Position numbers and translations under genes: made by a program. Of a stretch of DNA of 64,000 nt, positions 24,581 to 37,460 are shown one piece after another (within the stretch, counting starts at the first letter, position 1; the number at the start of each line of letters is the position of its first letter). Source of the DNA: Siphonodentalium dalli. Lineage: Eukaryota > Mollusca > Scaphopoda > Gadilida > Siphonodentaliidae. Where the stretch lies: positions 58,806,609-58,870,608 of the forward strand of contig CP136066.1 of the NCBI GenBank assembly GCA_032622095.1, written 5' to 3'. Below the pieces are notes generated by a model. The model was not told the origin of the DNA, searched no databases, and saw only the letters and a list, made by a program, of their open reading frames with translations.

Positions 24581-25660
24581 GCATTCATGAAACCAATATA
24601 TTTTATATTATAATTTATATATATGCCTAATAATATGATCTTGATGGCGTTACCATTTATTGTACCATATGTGCGGTATGGTTTATGAGAATAAACGACT
24701 GAACAGTTGTAGACAAGTGGGCTACACATTGAATGAGCCGGTATTACCGAATCGGCCTATAATGCGCCCAAACAGCTTACTGCGTGGTGTATATCATGAC
24801 ACAAATGTCTACTCAGGCTACGCCCGTGGTGAGATAATATTCCACCAGTACAAAACATTGAAACTTTTCGATGATGTGGCAGGGAAGTTTATAATATTGG
24901 AAAAACAGTGCAGGTAATATATTTCTTAGTTAATACCCGTTCCTTAATAATACATTTCACTATAGGTGAAGGTACCAATTCGAAATTGCACGAATTAAGT
25001 GACATTGTGGGCGATTTTGCTTTACAATCATGGAATTCAAGGTTAATTGCGATATCGGCTCACAAAAACATGCAACATCAGGATGTGACCACCCCTACCT
25101 TGAATTAGAATATTTAGGAGCAAGTATTAACAAAGCAATATATATTCCTGCCTTGTTTGTTTAATGTTATATAAACACGGTGTGGAATCACGTTGTTTCC
25201 AGGTTGGTGAGTACCACGTATTCAAAATGGCCGAGGCCAGTGCAAACGCATAAAATCATAATAAATCATTTTGACTGTTACGACCATATGCTAGTTTATT
25301 TTAAAAATAATTTGATAGCTTATCTGTTCCGAAATATTCAGTAGTATTCTATAACATTCTGACAAATTTGCCAGTCGGAATTCGTGGAACACACAACCCA
25401 TACATCTAGGAGAACCCTTCAACTGACAACTCTGGTCAGAATGTTAGAGCAAACAACTGTGAGTTTGAAAACAAATGAGGTATCAGTTATTTTGAAAAAA
25501 ATAGTATACAATTTGCTGGTAGCTTCCAGAATACTATTTAATATATCATTATCTTAGTTTATTACCATTTTCCTCGTTTCTGATCGCGTTTGCGATTGGC
25601 TATTTTTAATGCGTGATACTCATCAACTCGAAACCACGTGATTCCCCACCGTGATAAAGT
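24580..25660 (+). repeat. Dispersed segment, copy 1 (no Helitron)
   Basis: Blocks GAAACCAATATATT, GATCTTGATGGCGTTACCAT, GTACCACGTATTCAAAATGG, GAGGCCAGTGCAAACGCA, CCATATGCTAG and GAAACCACGTGATTCCCCAC recur in order at 33480-34440. There the second copy is interrupted by a Helitron, so this copy gives an approximate empty site. Confidence 0.6.
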
Positions 25661-27710
25661 TCCCTGTTAGAACGGGTGAGAACATCAAAAAGTTCCCAGG
25701 TTTTGTACTGGCGGAGTACATTTATGATCTCTAGGGGCGTGACTTGTGTAGATATTCATTGTATGATATATACGCGGGTGATTTGGTGTTACATATAATC
25801 GCACCGTGCATTACATTTCGATGACACACACACCATATAGATACAAGAACAAGTATAAAATTAATGTTTACACATTACCCCTGTTAATAGAGAGTTATAT
25901 ATAGTTAACATGTATAGTATATACCGTGTACTTTAGTAGAACACGTTATTTAATACATCATAAACTGTATTCGATTTTAAAAGTAATTCTTTGTAAAATA
26001 ATATATGGACGATCTGATGCATGCATCTTTATTTCTGATTGTTCTCGGTATACAGTTGCACCATTGACACATGCCAATATATGTTGGCTGGTTTGATGTG
26101 ATTCGGAGCTGGTTTAAAACGATTCCATATGATAAGAAAGAACAGCAATGGTAATTTCGGGCTAACATTTACTCATATTGGTCAAGCGCGCGAGACACAT
26201 GCATGTGAAATCTGTTGACACAGTTAAATCCAAATTTCCCAAGTTATAATCACCCGTTGGGCGAAATAAATTATCTGAACTAACACTCACCATCCTTATT
26301 GTGTTCTTGGTAACGTCTTAAAGCGTGTCGACTTCATTTCACGATATACTAGCAATCGCATCGGCAGCGCATCAACAAAGCAACTTTCAGCCTCCGCCCG
26401 ACATATAAGTATGCAATTACAAGTTCTCCAAGACAGTTTGCTGATGAACACTGTTCCCAAAACGACGTAACTCCCAGAAAGAATGCAGAGGATGATATAC
26501 AGTATAGTCTTTAAAATCCCACACGGTAAACCAATTAAGCGTATTAAATTTCGAATAAAACCAGTAAGTTTCCGATGATTCGACTGAGCTTGTTCATCAT
26601 CAGGGTTTTCAAACTAAAGCAAACTCTATTCCAGAAAGGAAAAGCATGTGAAGTTCAAAGAAACAAGTCTTCGATTATTACACGCTTGAAACTATAAAGT
26701 TAGTTTTCGAAGCAAATCTAGCTGCATGACTTCAAAGAGAACCAGTAATGTTATCGAATCGCGCCAGGCGGACTTCACAGAGAACCAGTAAGTTTGTGAA
26801 GTCTCGCCAGTTCAATCAATGGTTCCTGATTCTCAAACGTGATGCCACCTTCAGAATGGGAGGCGCGGCAAACGATGCTATTAATTATACAGAGTGTCTT
26901 CGCATCGATTTACAGTAAACATGTCACGTGTACGGTCACGTGTAATGTGGCGACAACTGGCAGACGTCAGTGTATTGTGCGAACTCCCCATCCACTGTCG
27001 CAATACACGAATCTCACAGTTCCGCCACCAAACGCTCTTCAGCAATATTCAACGAGCTTATACATTCGCGCGTCATACACATTTGTAATAACGAGGAGGG
27101 GTTATTGTTCACGTCCACGGACGTACACATTTAAACTGATATTTTGAACTGATATTATCTCCAGAATAGCATATATACTACAGTGAATACTATACTAAAT
27201 CCAAGAAAAACATTGATCAATAAAGAGCGTTAGTTGTTATGATATACCTGATATAAGGTGTGTGCCTCACTTATGTGCGAAAAATTTAAAATAGCTGGGA
27301 AATTGTCAGACAAAAATAAAAATATATTTGTGGGTCGTGTTTCCCTACCTACCTATATTTCAAATTACCTACTACACTAAAGCCCCCCCCCCCCAGTTTT
27401 CAAGAAAAGTTTCAGAAACAAATGAAGAGTTAAAAAAAAAAATTATATACAAAGAAAATCATAAATAATTGTAATCTTGCAGACACAAAAACCCACACTA
27501 ATATGTCAAAATAGATTATAATTAAATTTAAAACATTAATTTCAAGCCTACCTACATGTACCTACCCTAATTTTTTCTGATGTGTAACCAAAAACAGGCG
27601 TTTATTTTTCTTAAGCCTTGTGGCTTTGACGAGTTGTTTCAGAGTATGTTCAGGATGTGAATTTTTATTTCGTGTAATTAAACCTTCCATGACTGGAGCT
27701 TCCTGAAATT
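25661..27710. other. Intergenic, low information
   Basis: At 26570-26810 the phrase AACCAGTAAGTTT recurs (26570, 26792) with related AACCAGTAATG at 26741. A 102-codon frame at 26839-27147 has no recognisable domain. A C-run lies at 27382-27394. Confidence 0.4.
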
Positions 27711-27719
27711 TTGGAAAAA

Positions 27720-27905
27720 CCATGTACCCATGCATTCTCTTATATAGTCTCCCATATAGGTAGCCTCACATATACAATAGAATGCATTGGCCTTGCAATG
27801 TTTACCTTGACATTGTACGCCAGTGCATTCTCTTATATAATTATGCGAGCTAGGTTCCACATGGGAGAATAAGATATATAAGAGAATGCACTGACACATG
27901 ATATT
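27720..27905. mobile_element. Degenerate double hairpin of the MITE family
   Basis: Two diverged hairpins (CCATGCATTCTCTTATATAG...AATAGAATGCATTGGCC and CCAGTGCATTCTCTTATATA...AAGAGAATGCACTG) in tandem, followed by GCTGCACCAGCGCA as at 19276. Confidence 0.65.
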
Positions 27906-28094
27906 TAAAGCTGCACCAGCGCAACCCCAGCCCCGAAATGGTTAAGAAATAAATACACCATGAGTCGTCGTGTATAGTCAGATTTAAGCACAAATAAACT
28001 GATTGTTTATGTGGTCAAATTTGACTATACATGCCTGACATTTTCAACCAAATGTGGGGAACATAAACCGAGCGCACGGACGATTACGTGCGTA

Positions 28095-28330
28095 TATATT
28101 CCCTGAGAGATTATTTAACGGATACCGATGGCCACTGACCAGGGTGATCACGGATCACCCACTAGCAATACAATATCATTGCAGTGTCTCTGTAGAATAA
28201 TTTCTCGTATTTTGTTTTTCGTTGGTCACATGGGACAAACCTGACGTGTTCTTGCTGGTGCATGTGAACGTGCCATTAGAGACCCACAATGTGTGGCATT
28301 TTGTTTCTGATCATCACATGAGAGCGGATG
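28095..28330. mobile_element. Fragment related to the element at 41803-42576
   Basis: GAGATTATTTAACGGATACCGAT...CACGGATCACCCA...TGTCTC...TTGGTCACATG...GCATGTGAACG matches in order 42283-42457. Only this part is recognised here; terminal repeats were not found. Confidence 0.5.
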
Positions 28331-28573
28331 GCAGAAAGATACCGGAGTCCAGAACTCCAACAAAAGTAATATTTTTTTTCAGCGCTGTTATGACAGAAAT
28401 TCGTTGGAATCCTCGTCTGGAAACAGGGTTAGAGAGTCTCCGTTGAGAGGGTGAAAATTGAAAGTCCACCTGAACGCCCGCCATTGGACCAGACCAACCT
28501 CTCGACTTGGCGGCGAAATTATATTTGCACCCTCTCCTATAGGGTTGGAACATGAAGCCTTCGACATGACGCC

Positions 28574-28706
28574 ACCCACACCCTCATGCCACCCTCACGT
28601 CACCCTCATGCCACCCTCACGTCACACTCACACGGCGTAATAGAACCAAGGATTCGGCGGGCACACGGAGAATTCGGCGGGCACACGGAGGATTCGGCGG
28701 GCTGCT
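28574..28706. repeat. Two short minisatellites
   Basis: CACCCTCATGCCACCCTCACGT-type units at 28574-28632, then 21-base units of ATTCGGCGGGCACACGGAG at about 28651-28706. Both are GC-richer than their surroundings. Confidence 0.75.
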
Positions 28707-29020
28707 AAAAAGGTTCGAGCGTTTTTTATGTATATATATTAATGCATGGCAATTCCTCGTTGACAATTCCATCACCTCCGCATTGACAACTGCGTTAGAC
28801 CCCACATCACAAACGACCAAATGTTATAGCATTTACCTGTCGATTATTATCAAACAATGTATGGGTTACAATGGTTTAATAAAAAAAAATGCACCAAAAA
28901 CGTTCGAACCCTTGTTGTCATCCCAACGCACGTGTTACGCACATGCACACTTATATAGTGAATTATATTTTGTAATGAGTATCCTGCACACGTTAATCGG
29001 AAGGGTGATAACTCTATATA

Positions 29021-30202
29021 CACTCTAAGAAATAAGGGTTCTTTGTGGTTCGTTGAAGAACTCAAGGGTTCTCTTAAGAACCCATAGGTTCCTCGGTGTC
29101 AGAAAAGGTTCTCTGTAATCGATAGGGTTCGTCGGTGTTTGACTAGGGTTCTTTTGGATGCTGAAGGGTTCATGACCAAACAATAATGCAGTTGTTACAT
29201 GTACCATGGAGCGGAATTGAGTGATGAACATGAATAAAATATCAACCAGAGAGAAAGGAGGAGTATGTGTTTGTTCGCAGGGTTGGGGAATAGTAATGTA
29301 TAATAGTAATAGTACTCTACTATATATTTCGATACTTTCGTGTGTGTGTGTGTCCTTTATAAACTCGAAAACAGCTCGACCAATTGAGCCAAAACTTGCT
29401 ATCTAAGGGTAAAAACCACAGGCAGTGCACTCAGACCATTATAGTTTACGGAATGTCGCGATATACGCAAGAAGAAAACATACTATATTATCGCACGCTA
29501 TTCCATCTGGAGTTCTTATAAAGGTTCTCTAAAGAACCATGTTGGGATAGATTATGGTTCCCTTAAGAACCATGTTCTGATATATGATAGGTTCTCTGAA
29601 GAACCCTCGTGTGATAATCGTAAAATACACATAAATATATGTTAAAGTGCAGACTAATTCACCACCTTCGGGTATTCAAGAATATGAATCACACCAAAAT
29701 TAAGCGAATTGTATATGGAACGTGTAGGTATATCATTCCCCAAATGCTTCAATATTATGACAATATATTAGTTATTATAAAACACCTCAAAGTGCACTGA
29801 ACGTCGCGATATACGCAAGAGCGCAAACATAAACATACTATATTATCATCGTACGCTATTTCATCCTACAGGTTCTCTGAAGTTCTCTGTTGGGGTAGAT
29901 TATGGATCCCTTACGAACCCTGTTCTGATATATGAACGGTTTTCTGGAGAAACCTCGTGTGACCCTTATGATTGTGTCCTCCGAAGTACCATCTGGGGTT
30001 CTTATAAAGGTTCCCCGAAGAACCATGTTCATATTATTGTTCCCTTAAGAACCATCTTGGGGTTCTTCTGTTGAACCTTATGATATGGTTCTTCAGTAGA
30101 ACCTTATGATGGGGTCGTTCGAAGCACCAAATAAGGTGCTCCTATTGTGACAAGGTGAAGAACCTTTTTGGGTTCTCGGAAGGACTTCTGGTTCTAAGAG
30201 TG
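29021..30202. mobile_element. 1.2 kb fold-back element rich in AAGAACC/GGTTCTT
   Basis: Ends are CACTCTAAGAAATAAGGG and, inverted, GGTTCTAAGAGTG. Many AAGAACC or GGTTCTT words occur inside. A segment with GTCGCGATATACGCAAGA occurs at 29455 and again at 29805, showing a diverged internal duplication of about 350 bases. Non-coding. Confidence 0.7.
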
Positions 30203-30455
30203 ACACACTTTGACGATATAACGGAGATTTGTATGAATGAATTTACAACACCACAAGAGATCAACTTTGGTCTGACATAAGACAAATTCTCCTGTTGGGC
30301 GGTTGAGCTTCATAATTAATGGCAAAAATATGAGGGGTTAAGGAAAGGGCCTATCCCGGGGTTAGCCCACCCCCAATGACATATTTAGTTAGCGGTTGGG
30401 CTTGTGGATGTTAGTGTAACGCTCTTTACAAACAATTTTTCAAATATCTCCCTTA

Positions 30456-30771
30456 TCTATATATATAAAAGAGTAGGATCTGTCTGTCCGGATTTTTCTC
30501 CCAGACCCCAAGACAGATTTCAACCAAATATGGTTTGCTGACTCGGGTACCCTGTTGGAGGTTATATTGGCATCAGTTTGTTTTTCAAAATTTTGATTTA
30601 AAACAATTTAATTTAAAAAAAAAAGTTTGTAAATCTGTTAATCTAAAAATAAATAATTAAAACAATAATTTTTGTTTACAAGATTTCTGTTTACAAGACC
30701 AAAATGTGCGTGACGCGCATACAGGGTCCGCAGGCCCCTAACAGCCCCCCTCCGATGCCTGTTTCGGCTAG
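30456..30771 (+). mobile_element. Short Helitron-like element
   Basis: The 5' end after an A is TCTATATATATAAAAGAGTA; the 3' end is CTCCGATGCCTGTTTCGG then CTAG, followed by T. A terminal hairpin plus CTAG/CTRR and insertion between A and T are Helitron hallmarks. No Rep/helicase frame; non-autonomous. Confidence 0.6.
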
Positions 30772-31506
30772 TGTTGTCAATAATCCTAACATCAATCCTA
30801 ACATTGCGTGGCATGTGTTACTGCCATTGAATATCAATCACTATCTAATCGTGAACTACGATTAAGTAGCATTCGCTATCTAATCAGGTGCGTATTGGCT
30901 GCCGAAGGAATCATTGATGCGCCGATCGATTACACCAAGTGACCCTGCGTGGGGATGGAGTTGTTCATTTGCCATTTCAGTCCGCATTATTCACAAAAAG
31001 CATGAAAGTATGCGTATAAAAACTACAAATTTGCCACTAAATACTGGTACGTAACTCAAACCATGAGAATAATTCAACATATTTCGTGTAAAATTTCCAA
31101 ATTGCCGACGTGTCATGCATGAAGTTTCCCTAATGTTGAACATTTTGATCGACGTTGGAGTGAGGGGGCATATGCATGCAAGCATGCTGTCTTCACAATA
31201 AGCACAATACTACACCCGGACGCCACCATGGATTGTTTAATTAAATAATTGCACTATATATTGTGTATCATCATGCACAGAATAATCACTAAAAAAATCC
31301 TCATGCATCGCACACTACTGTATACTATATGTGTATACTGATGCTGTAATTATCCACATACTCTGTAATATCCAACATGACGAAGAGTAATTAAATTGAA
31401 ATTGAAAATTGAATTGATCTACACCCCGCGCGTCACGACTACATTTACAAACAATGCAATGTTTTAATGGGCACAATGCCTTCATAGTATGTAGATGTGA
31501 CACATC
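30772..31506. other. Intergenic, nothing recognised
   Basis: AT-rich sequence with chance frames only. Confidence 0.4.
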
Positions 31507-31876
31507 TTAAAGGTATTCAATCCGACTCGATGGTCCCCATATCATCAGATTCCAACAACAACATTTTTTTTTATGAAATGCCGCTTCAGTTATCAGAGTC
31601 GATTAAATAACCAAAAATAATGCTAACCACAGTCAAATATATTGATTTTAGAGTTATCCATCTTCATCCCCAAATTTGGTCCGAGACAGTCTTCTCGTCG
31701 ACTTTTACTGGGCCACTAAATATTCGAGGTGGTGAACAATCATAGATTTAAAAAATCGATATCTAATAACTCTGAGCTTTGATGGGTGGGTTCCTCGACT
31801 CGAATAAAATATGATTTACCTCCGAAGCCAAATAAATAGTAATTGATGGGTGCTTAATCGGATTGAGTACCTTTAG
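31507..31876. mobile_element. TTAA-flanked MITE, copy B
   Basis: TTAA then AGGTATTCAATCCGA at the left; TCGGATTGAGTACCT then TTAG (decayed TTAA) at the right. Inverted relative to copy A internally (CGATGGTCCCCATATCATCA lies at the left end). Confidence 0.85.
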
Positions 31877-33480
31877 AATACTTCAAATCCATTATCACCA
31901 AGAATATTTTTATAAGGTGGGAAAATACAACAACTTGGTTCTTATTTAGACAATAAATAACTCTCCACTGATAATATTTCGCACGTTGAAACCACCGTTG
32001 TGTAAACATTATTGTTACAATGATTTGCCAACAAATATCGCTCGATTATTCAAATTGTTGACTCTAAATCTGTGTTTCACAAAATACGTTTGCAATTCTT
32101 TGACGTTTTGTTTTATTTGATTGGGTTGATTTGACTTTAATCGTTATAGGAGCTATGACAGTAATGTTTACATATCTGTGATCTCAGCATACAAAATCTA
32201 GTTATTGGATAATTATTAAATGACCACTTAATTTTCCAGTCATCGATTATATTTTTTATAGTGCCTTGATATGCGGATTTAATAACAATCTATGCCATAA
32301 AATGTGATTAAAATACTATAATTGATCACCATTTGAAACGTCGGTGTCTCAAAAGATGCCCATAGAGAAATAGAAAACAGCTGAAATCATAAAATCATTT
32401 CCCCGTTATGACTCCCAGAATGCAGTGTTAATTCAAACTACAGTTCATTTTAAATGGAAATAAAAGGGAATAACAGCTGAAATCATAGAAAGATTCCCCC
32501 GCTATATAGCTCCCAGAATGCAACATAATTCAATGAAAGGGGAATAACTCTATCTTTAAGATATAGAGCTATTCCCCCTCCTTTGAGAATAATACACTTT
32601 GCACTACAACCAGATGAAACTTAAGCACAAAAACACGTCGGTAACTCAACAAAAACAACACATTCACAGTTTATTACACCGGGTAAGTTGATAATAGAAT
32701 GTTTTGGAACTTCATCTTTCAAATGGTATATACTATGACATATATTTTATATATGTGATCTGCATGGGGGTTCGAAAAGTGGGCCTTTAATAATGAAAAA
32801 TAAGAACAAAGTTGATATATTTGTACATGTATTTGTTGATAGTAGTTGTGTTACAATCACTCATGACTGTTCACATGTACCATCTGCGTTAAATGGAAGT
32901 CATTGAGGGTAGTTTTTTTTATCTAGTACGGATTTAAGTGATTTGTTTGTGACCTAGTATTGACAGTTATTGAGAATCGTGACTGTAGGTCATGATTTAT
33001 GAGCCGATATATAGCTGCTATAAATGTGTAGAAGAGTGTGCGATATACGAAACGCTCAACACCGTGGTGTTTTTGTTTTGTTTTAGAGTGAGTCAAGTGG
33101 TTTGCACCAGATTGCGTTACGAACATGACCCTCCACCTTCAGGAAATAAAGATGGCCGCCTAAGTTAGAAACTGAGGCAATATCTGAAATTAAATACGAC
33201 ATGTGATTTCATTGGGCTGACTCTGTACAGTGCCGCCCACTGAGATTGGTATTTCTTATAATTTCGCGCTCCGCGTGTATAATGTTTCCCTGTTTCTTGG
33301 TATATACAGTGGGCGTGCGCGTTTTATTTATAGAATGGGAATTTTTGGACGGATTAAAAGTAGAAATGCGACCCGTAGTCGAGTCCGGTAAAAGGTGTAT
33401 TGGGAATTTTAATTTCAATTTCAATTGTTATTCGGATGCCAAGAAGTGCAAGGCGATTAATTCTATGAGTTGGTCATATT
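31877..33480. other. Intergenic with a small duplication and palindrome
   Basis: At 32365-32530 a unit with ACAGCTGAAATCATA...CTCCCAGAATGCA is duplicated about 115 bases apart. A 38-base palindrome (GGGGAATAACTCTATC and inverse) lies at 32538-32577. No coding signal. Confidence 0.5.
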
Positions 33481-34440
33481 GTGAAACCAATATATTTGAT
33501 ATTCTATAATTACAATCATGGTTATATAATATATGATCTTGAGCGCGTTACCATTTCTGACTATGGTTTTCTTATTATATTATGCATGCGACGCTGTGTG
33601 AAATACGGTGTGTTTGTTTGTGGCCCGAGATTTCCACCGTGGGAACACGTGGTTTCGAGGTTGATGAGTACCACGGATTCAAAATGGCCGATGCGAGCGC
33701 AAACGCACAAACATATAATATACTAGCTGATGTGCCCGACATATCGTCCGGGCTATTTAGGGATTTCTTTGTGATCGCTTCCGTCTGGTCCAGAAACATG
33801 CCTATATGAGCGTAAATGAGCGAGGTCTAGATCAAGATCAAGGACACGGTCGCACGGGGAATTGGACCCGCCTATATTGTTTCCGGGATCAAAGTAGGCC
33901 TACATACCAAATTCGAGTCGGATCGGTCGAGGTCCATAAACATGCCTATATGAACGTATCTGAGCGAGGTCAAATTCAAGGTCAAGGACACGATCGCACG
34001 TGAAATTGGACCATCCATATTGTTTCTGGGATCAAAGCAGGCCTACATACCAAATTTGAGTCGGATCGGCCGAGGTCCAGAAACATCCCTATATTAGCGT
34101 ATATGGGCGCGGTAAAGGTCAAGGTCAAGGACACGGTCGTACGTGAAATTGGACCCGCCCATACTGTTCCCGGGATCAATTTAGGCATACATACCGAATT
34201 TGATTCGGATCGGTCGAGCAGTTTTCGAGTCTATAACACACACATACACACACACATACAGACAGACATAAGTTCCAAAACATATAATAGCTGAGCATTT
34301 TGAATATTACGAGCATATGCTAGTTGGTTTTTAAAACAAGTTGATACATTATTTGTTCGGAAAAGTTCGCGTTTGAGATCGGTTCGGCCATGAAGTTGAA
34401 TGCATGATACTCGTCAACTTGAAACCACGTGATTCCCTTA
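33480..34440 (+). repeat. Dispersed segment, copy 2 (interrupted by a Helitron)
   Basis: Matches 24580-25660 block by block on both sides of the Helitron at 33723-34294. Confidence 0.6.
33723..34294 (-). mobile_element. Helitron-like element with 144-bp internal repeats
   Basis: Read on the minus strand, the 3' end is the hairpin AGCCCGGACGATATGTCGGGC, then ACATCAG and CTAG (33726-33723), followed by T. The 5' end (near 34294) carries CTATTATATGTTTTGGAAC and CTGTCTG, like the elements at 58358 and 59020. About 3.2 tandem copies of a 144-base unit start at 33788, 33932 and 34075, each with CAAGGTCAAGGACAC or a variant. Non-autonomous. Confidence 0.75.
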
Positions 34441-35386
34441 AATATACGATTTAAAATTGTATTTCAATTGGTAAAAGATTTGGCCCATTATATTGGAATC
34501 ATACAGCTAATATACTTTAAGTAATAACGGACATATAGTTACAAGCTCCTTACTGTTATGGAATATAATAATATTTCGAAGTTTCGAAAAGAAAAGAGTT
34601 ATAACGGAAATTTCGAAAACATAAACAATTCGTTTGACGCTTGCCCATATAAATTAACAAGTGACTCGCAGCTAATTTTGGTTTCTAACTGTTATAATGA
34701 TATCGACGAATGTGTATACGAATTTTGTGTCGCAGTTCCATGGGTGAAATTTATTCATCGGTGGCAATTTCATATATATACGTTACAGAGAATGCCGAGA
34801 TTTACCGATAGGAAGTGCGTGGGCGGTTGTTCCTGACATCAAATGCGGGGGGGGGGGGGCTGTGTAGATCAGGATTCCAGATAATGAGTCGGAATAAATG
34901 AATCCATGCTTTACTAATTCTAAGATAATATTTACACGGCACAACTATTTACAATATTTACACATAGGACATTGGCTGTTCGCATAAACATTACGAAACA
35001 GATTTTTTTCAGCTGTAACATATTACAGCTACGTGTAAACATGAAACATTAAATAACATACATTCCGAACATATACAATACATACAAATGTGTGAAGCTA
35101 AAAATACAAACACACTATTTTCGTTGAAAATACCTTCATATGTGTGCCCTGGTCATAGGAAATGTTTAAAACCTAGTTTTATTAAAAATACCAAATTGTT
35201 CAATTTCACAGGGCTGGTCGAGATATGAAGTTCGAATAACAGTTTTTTTTTATTTGAACATATTTATTGTAACCCACAATATACAATATATATTACACAT
35301 ATGATATATAACAATGATTATATGTGTGTGGGCACAGAGGATCGGAGCACAAATCGCCGAACTTATCGAGCTCCTCTCCCCTGGCA
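34441..35386. other. Intergenic, nothing recognised
   Basis: A 92-codon frame at 34558-34836 has no recognisable domain. A G-run follows at 34847-34859. Confidence 0.4.
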
Positions 35387-35787
35387 TTAACCCTTTACCC
35401 AACAGAACGGCCCTGTGCCAATGCATTCTCTTATATATGCGAGTCGACCATAGGTCGCCTCGCATATATAAGAGAATGCATTGGCTTAACACATTAAAAA
35501 TTATAAAATTGTTAAAGAATGTAAGAAAAAATGGTAAAAAGTGTTAAAAAAGATTTTTTTTTTAGGCCAATGCATTCTCTTATATATGCGAGGCGACCTA
35601 TGGTCGACTCGCATATATAAGAGAATGCATTGGCACAGGGCATAACTGTAACTATCACAATGTGGTCAAGGAGCCGATTCCAATGATATCCATATTTGTA
35701 TGGTTCTATTGAGACAGACCGAAGATATTTTAGGCTGTTGAAGCTTTATTTGGCCGGTTTTGGCCGGTTTGTTGGGTAAAGGGTTAA
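35387..35787. mobile_element. piggyBac-like MITE (TTAA, CCCTTTACCC ends)
   Basis: TTAA then CCCTTTACCCAACAGAACGG at the left; CCGGTTTGTTGGGTAAAGGG then TTAA at the right. TTAA targets plus ends starting CCC are characteristic of piggyBac. The hairpin MITE at 35410-35641 is inserted inside. Confidence 0.8.
35410..35641. mobile_element. Hairpin MITE, copy 4 (short form)
   Basis: GCCCTGTGCC ends frame two intact 69-base hairpins (35417-35485 and 35564-35634), joined by an AT-rich linker of about 75 bases that lacks the CCTGCAGGG core. A deletion derivative or distinct subfamily. Confidence 0.85.
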
Positions 35788-36275
35788 ATTGCTAATAAAT
35801 TTAAGTATCGGAGATGGTTTTTAATTCAGGTGCATTGTAGAAGTTACTGTTTAAGTGTGGCTGTTGGGGTGGCTATGGTCTCGCATATTGGGGTAAGAGA
35901 AACTATAACGGGAGAGAATTCTGATAATTATGAGATTAGGAGAAATTAAGAGAATAACAGTGACCAACTAAACACCGGCGAAACCTTGAGAGTCGAGAAT
36001 CAGCGAGAGTTATGGTATAATCAACATGGTGGCAGTTTTACCTAAACCTCAATATGTACACGATCACAAAACACCGCGACATACTATGGATCACCGGTAA
36101 TCACTGCGAATCTTCTATGTATGCAACTGGAATCGCATTGCATATGTCTACAATTTACACAAATTGTTACTTTCGCGGGTAATTAAAGGTTTGAAAAAGT
36201 CAAGGCAAGATAGTTACCAATATTTATAGTTAATACTGTTATACATGACATAAATTATTCTGAGTAGTTGTCAGT

Positions 36276-36400
36276 GTTTTTCAGCGATTCTCGGTGATTC
36301 TCGGTTATTAGCGGTGATTCTCGGTGATTCTCGGTGATTCGCGGTGATTCGCGGTGATTCTCGGAGATTCTCGGAGATTCTCGGTATTTCTTGGTGAGCC
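36276..36400. repeat. 10-bp minisatellite GGTGATTCTC
   Basis: About 11 imperfect copies. It yields an artefactual minus-strand frame of repeated ESPRITANHR-like residues. Confidence 0.85.
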
Positions 36401-36659
36401 TTGGTCAGTCTCTGGGATTTATGTTGATTATTATTTATCCGATCCACGCAAATTCGCCGTGGATCACCGAGTAAACTTACACACCGCGAATCATGGTGAT
36501 CCACAATGACCTTATAAAGTGGGGTCTCCTCGGTCGAGTGTGTTGCTTATCGTACACTCTTTATGTACTGTACATACTATAAGGAGACGTGCTTCCATAA
36601 GTTGTATAACTTGTGTTCCCATTCATTTATCTATATACTCTCATTATTATCATTAAAAT

Positions 36660-37218
36660 CAGACTAAAAATTAACGCTCTTTATAGTTGTACCTTTCCAT
36701 GAGCAGACTAACAATTAACGCTCTTTATATATTTGTACCTCACCACGAGCAGACTAACAATTAACGCTCTTTATATTTGTACTTCACCACGAGCAGACTA
36801 ACAATTAACGCTCTTTTTATATGCACCTTACCATGAGCAGACTAAAAACTAACGCTCTTTATATGTGTACCTTACCTTGATCAGACTAATAATTAACGCT
36901 CTTTATATTTGTACCTTTCCATGAGCAGAATAACAATTAACGCTCTTTATATATTTGTACCTTACCTTGAGCAGAATAACAATTAACGCTCTTTATATTT
37001 GTACTTCACCACGAGCAGACTAACAATTAACGCTCTTTATATATGCACCTTACCATGAGCAGACTAAAAACTAACGTTCTTTATATTTGTACCTTACCAT
37101 GAGCAGATTAACAATTAATGCTCTTTATATGTGTACCTTACCATGAGCAGACTAAACAATTAACGCTCTTTATATTTGTACCTTACCTTGAGCAGACTAA
37201 CAATTAACGCTCTTTATG
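36660..37218. repeat. About 45-bp minisatellite, some 13 copies
   Basis: Unit core GCAGACTAACAATTAACGCT then CTTTATATTTGTACCTTACC. Flanks at 36440-36590 and 37217-37345 resemble each other (AAATTCGCC, GATCACCG, GCGAATCATGGTG, GGGTCTCC, TTTATGTACTGTACATAC), so the array lies between two paralogous segments. Confidence 0.85.
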
Positions 37219-37340
37219 TAAATTCGCCATTGATCACCGCGAAAAAAAAAATCACCGCGAATCGTGGTGAGACACAGTGGGCTTAGTTGGGTCTCCACGG
37301 TGTTGACTGTTTCTCTGATCACACACTATTTACATACTGT

Positions 37341-37460
37341 ATACATACTTTGTAGATAGCCCAAATTAAAATTAATGTGATCTTCAAAAGCGAATACTGA
37401 ATACATACTTTGTAGATAGCCCAAATTAAAATTTATGTGATCTTCAAAAGCGAATACTGC
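37341..37460. repeat. 60-bp tandem duplication
   Basis: ATACATACTTTGTAGATAGC...CGAATACTG occurs at 37341 and again at 37401 with a single clear difference. Confidence 0.9.

Noticed and set aside
29316-29410. Possible Helitron 5' end (CTACTATATATTTCGATACT then a GT run)
   Set aside because: Resembles the 5' ends at 59020 and 58358, but no matching hairpin/CTAG end was found downstream.
36271-36504. 77-codon minus frame with repeated ESPRITANHR-like residues
   Set aside because: Translation of a 10-bp minisatellite.
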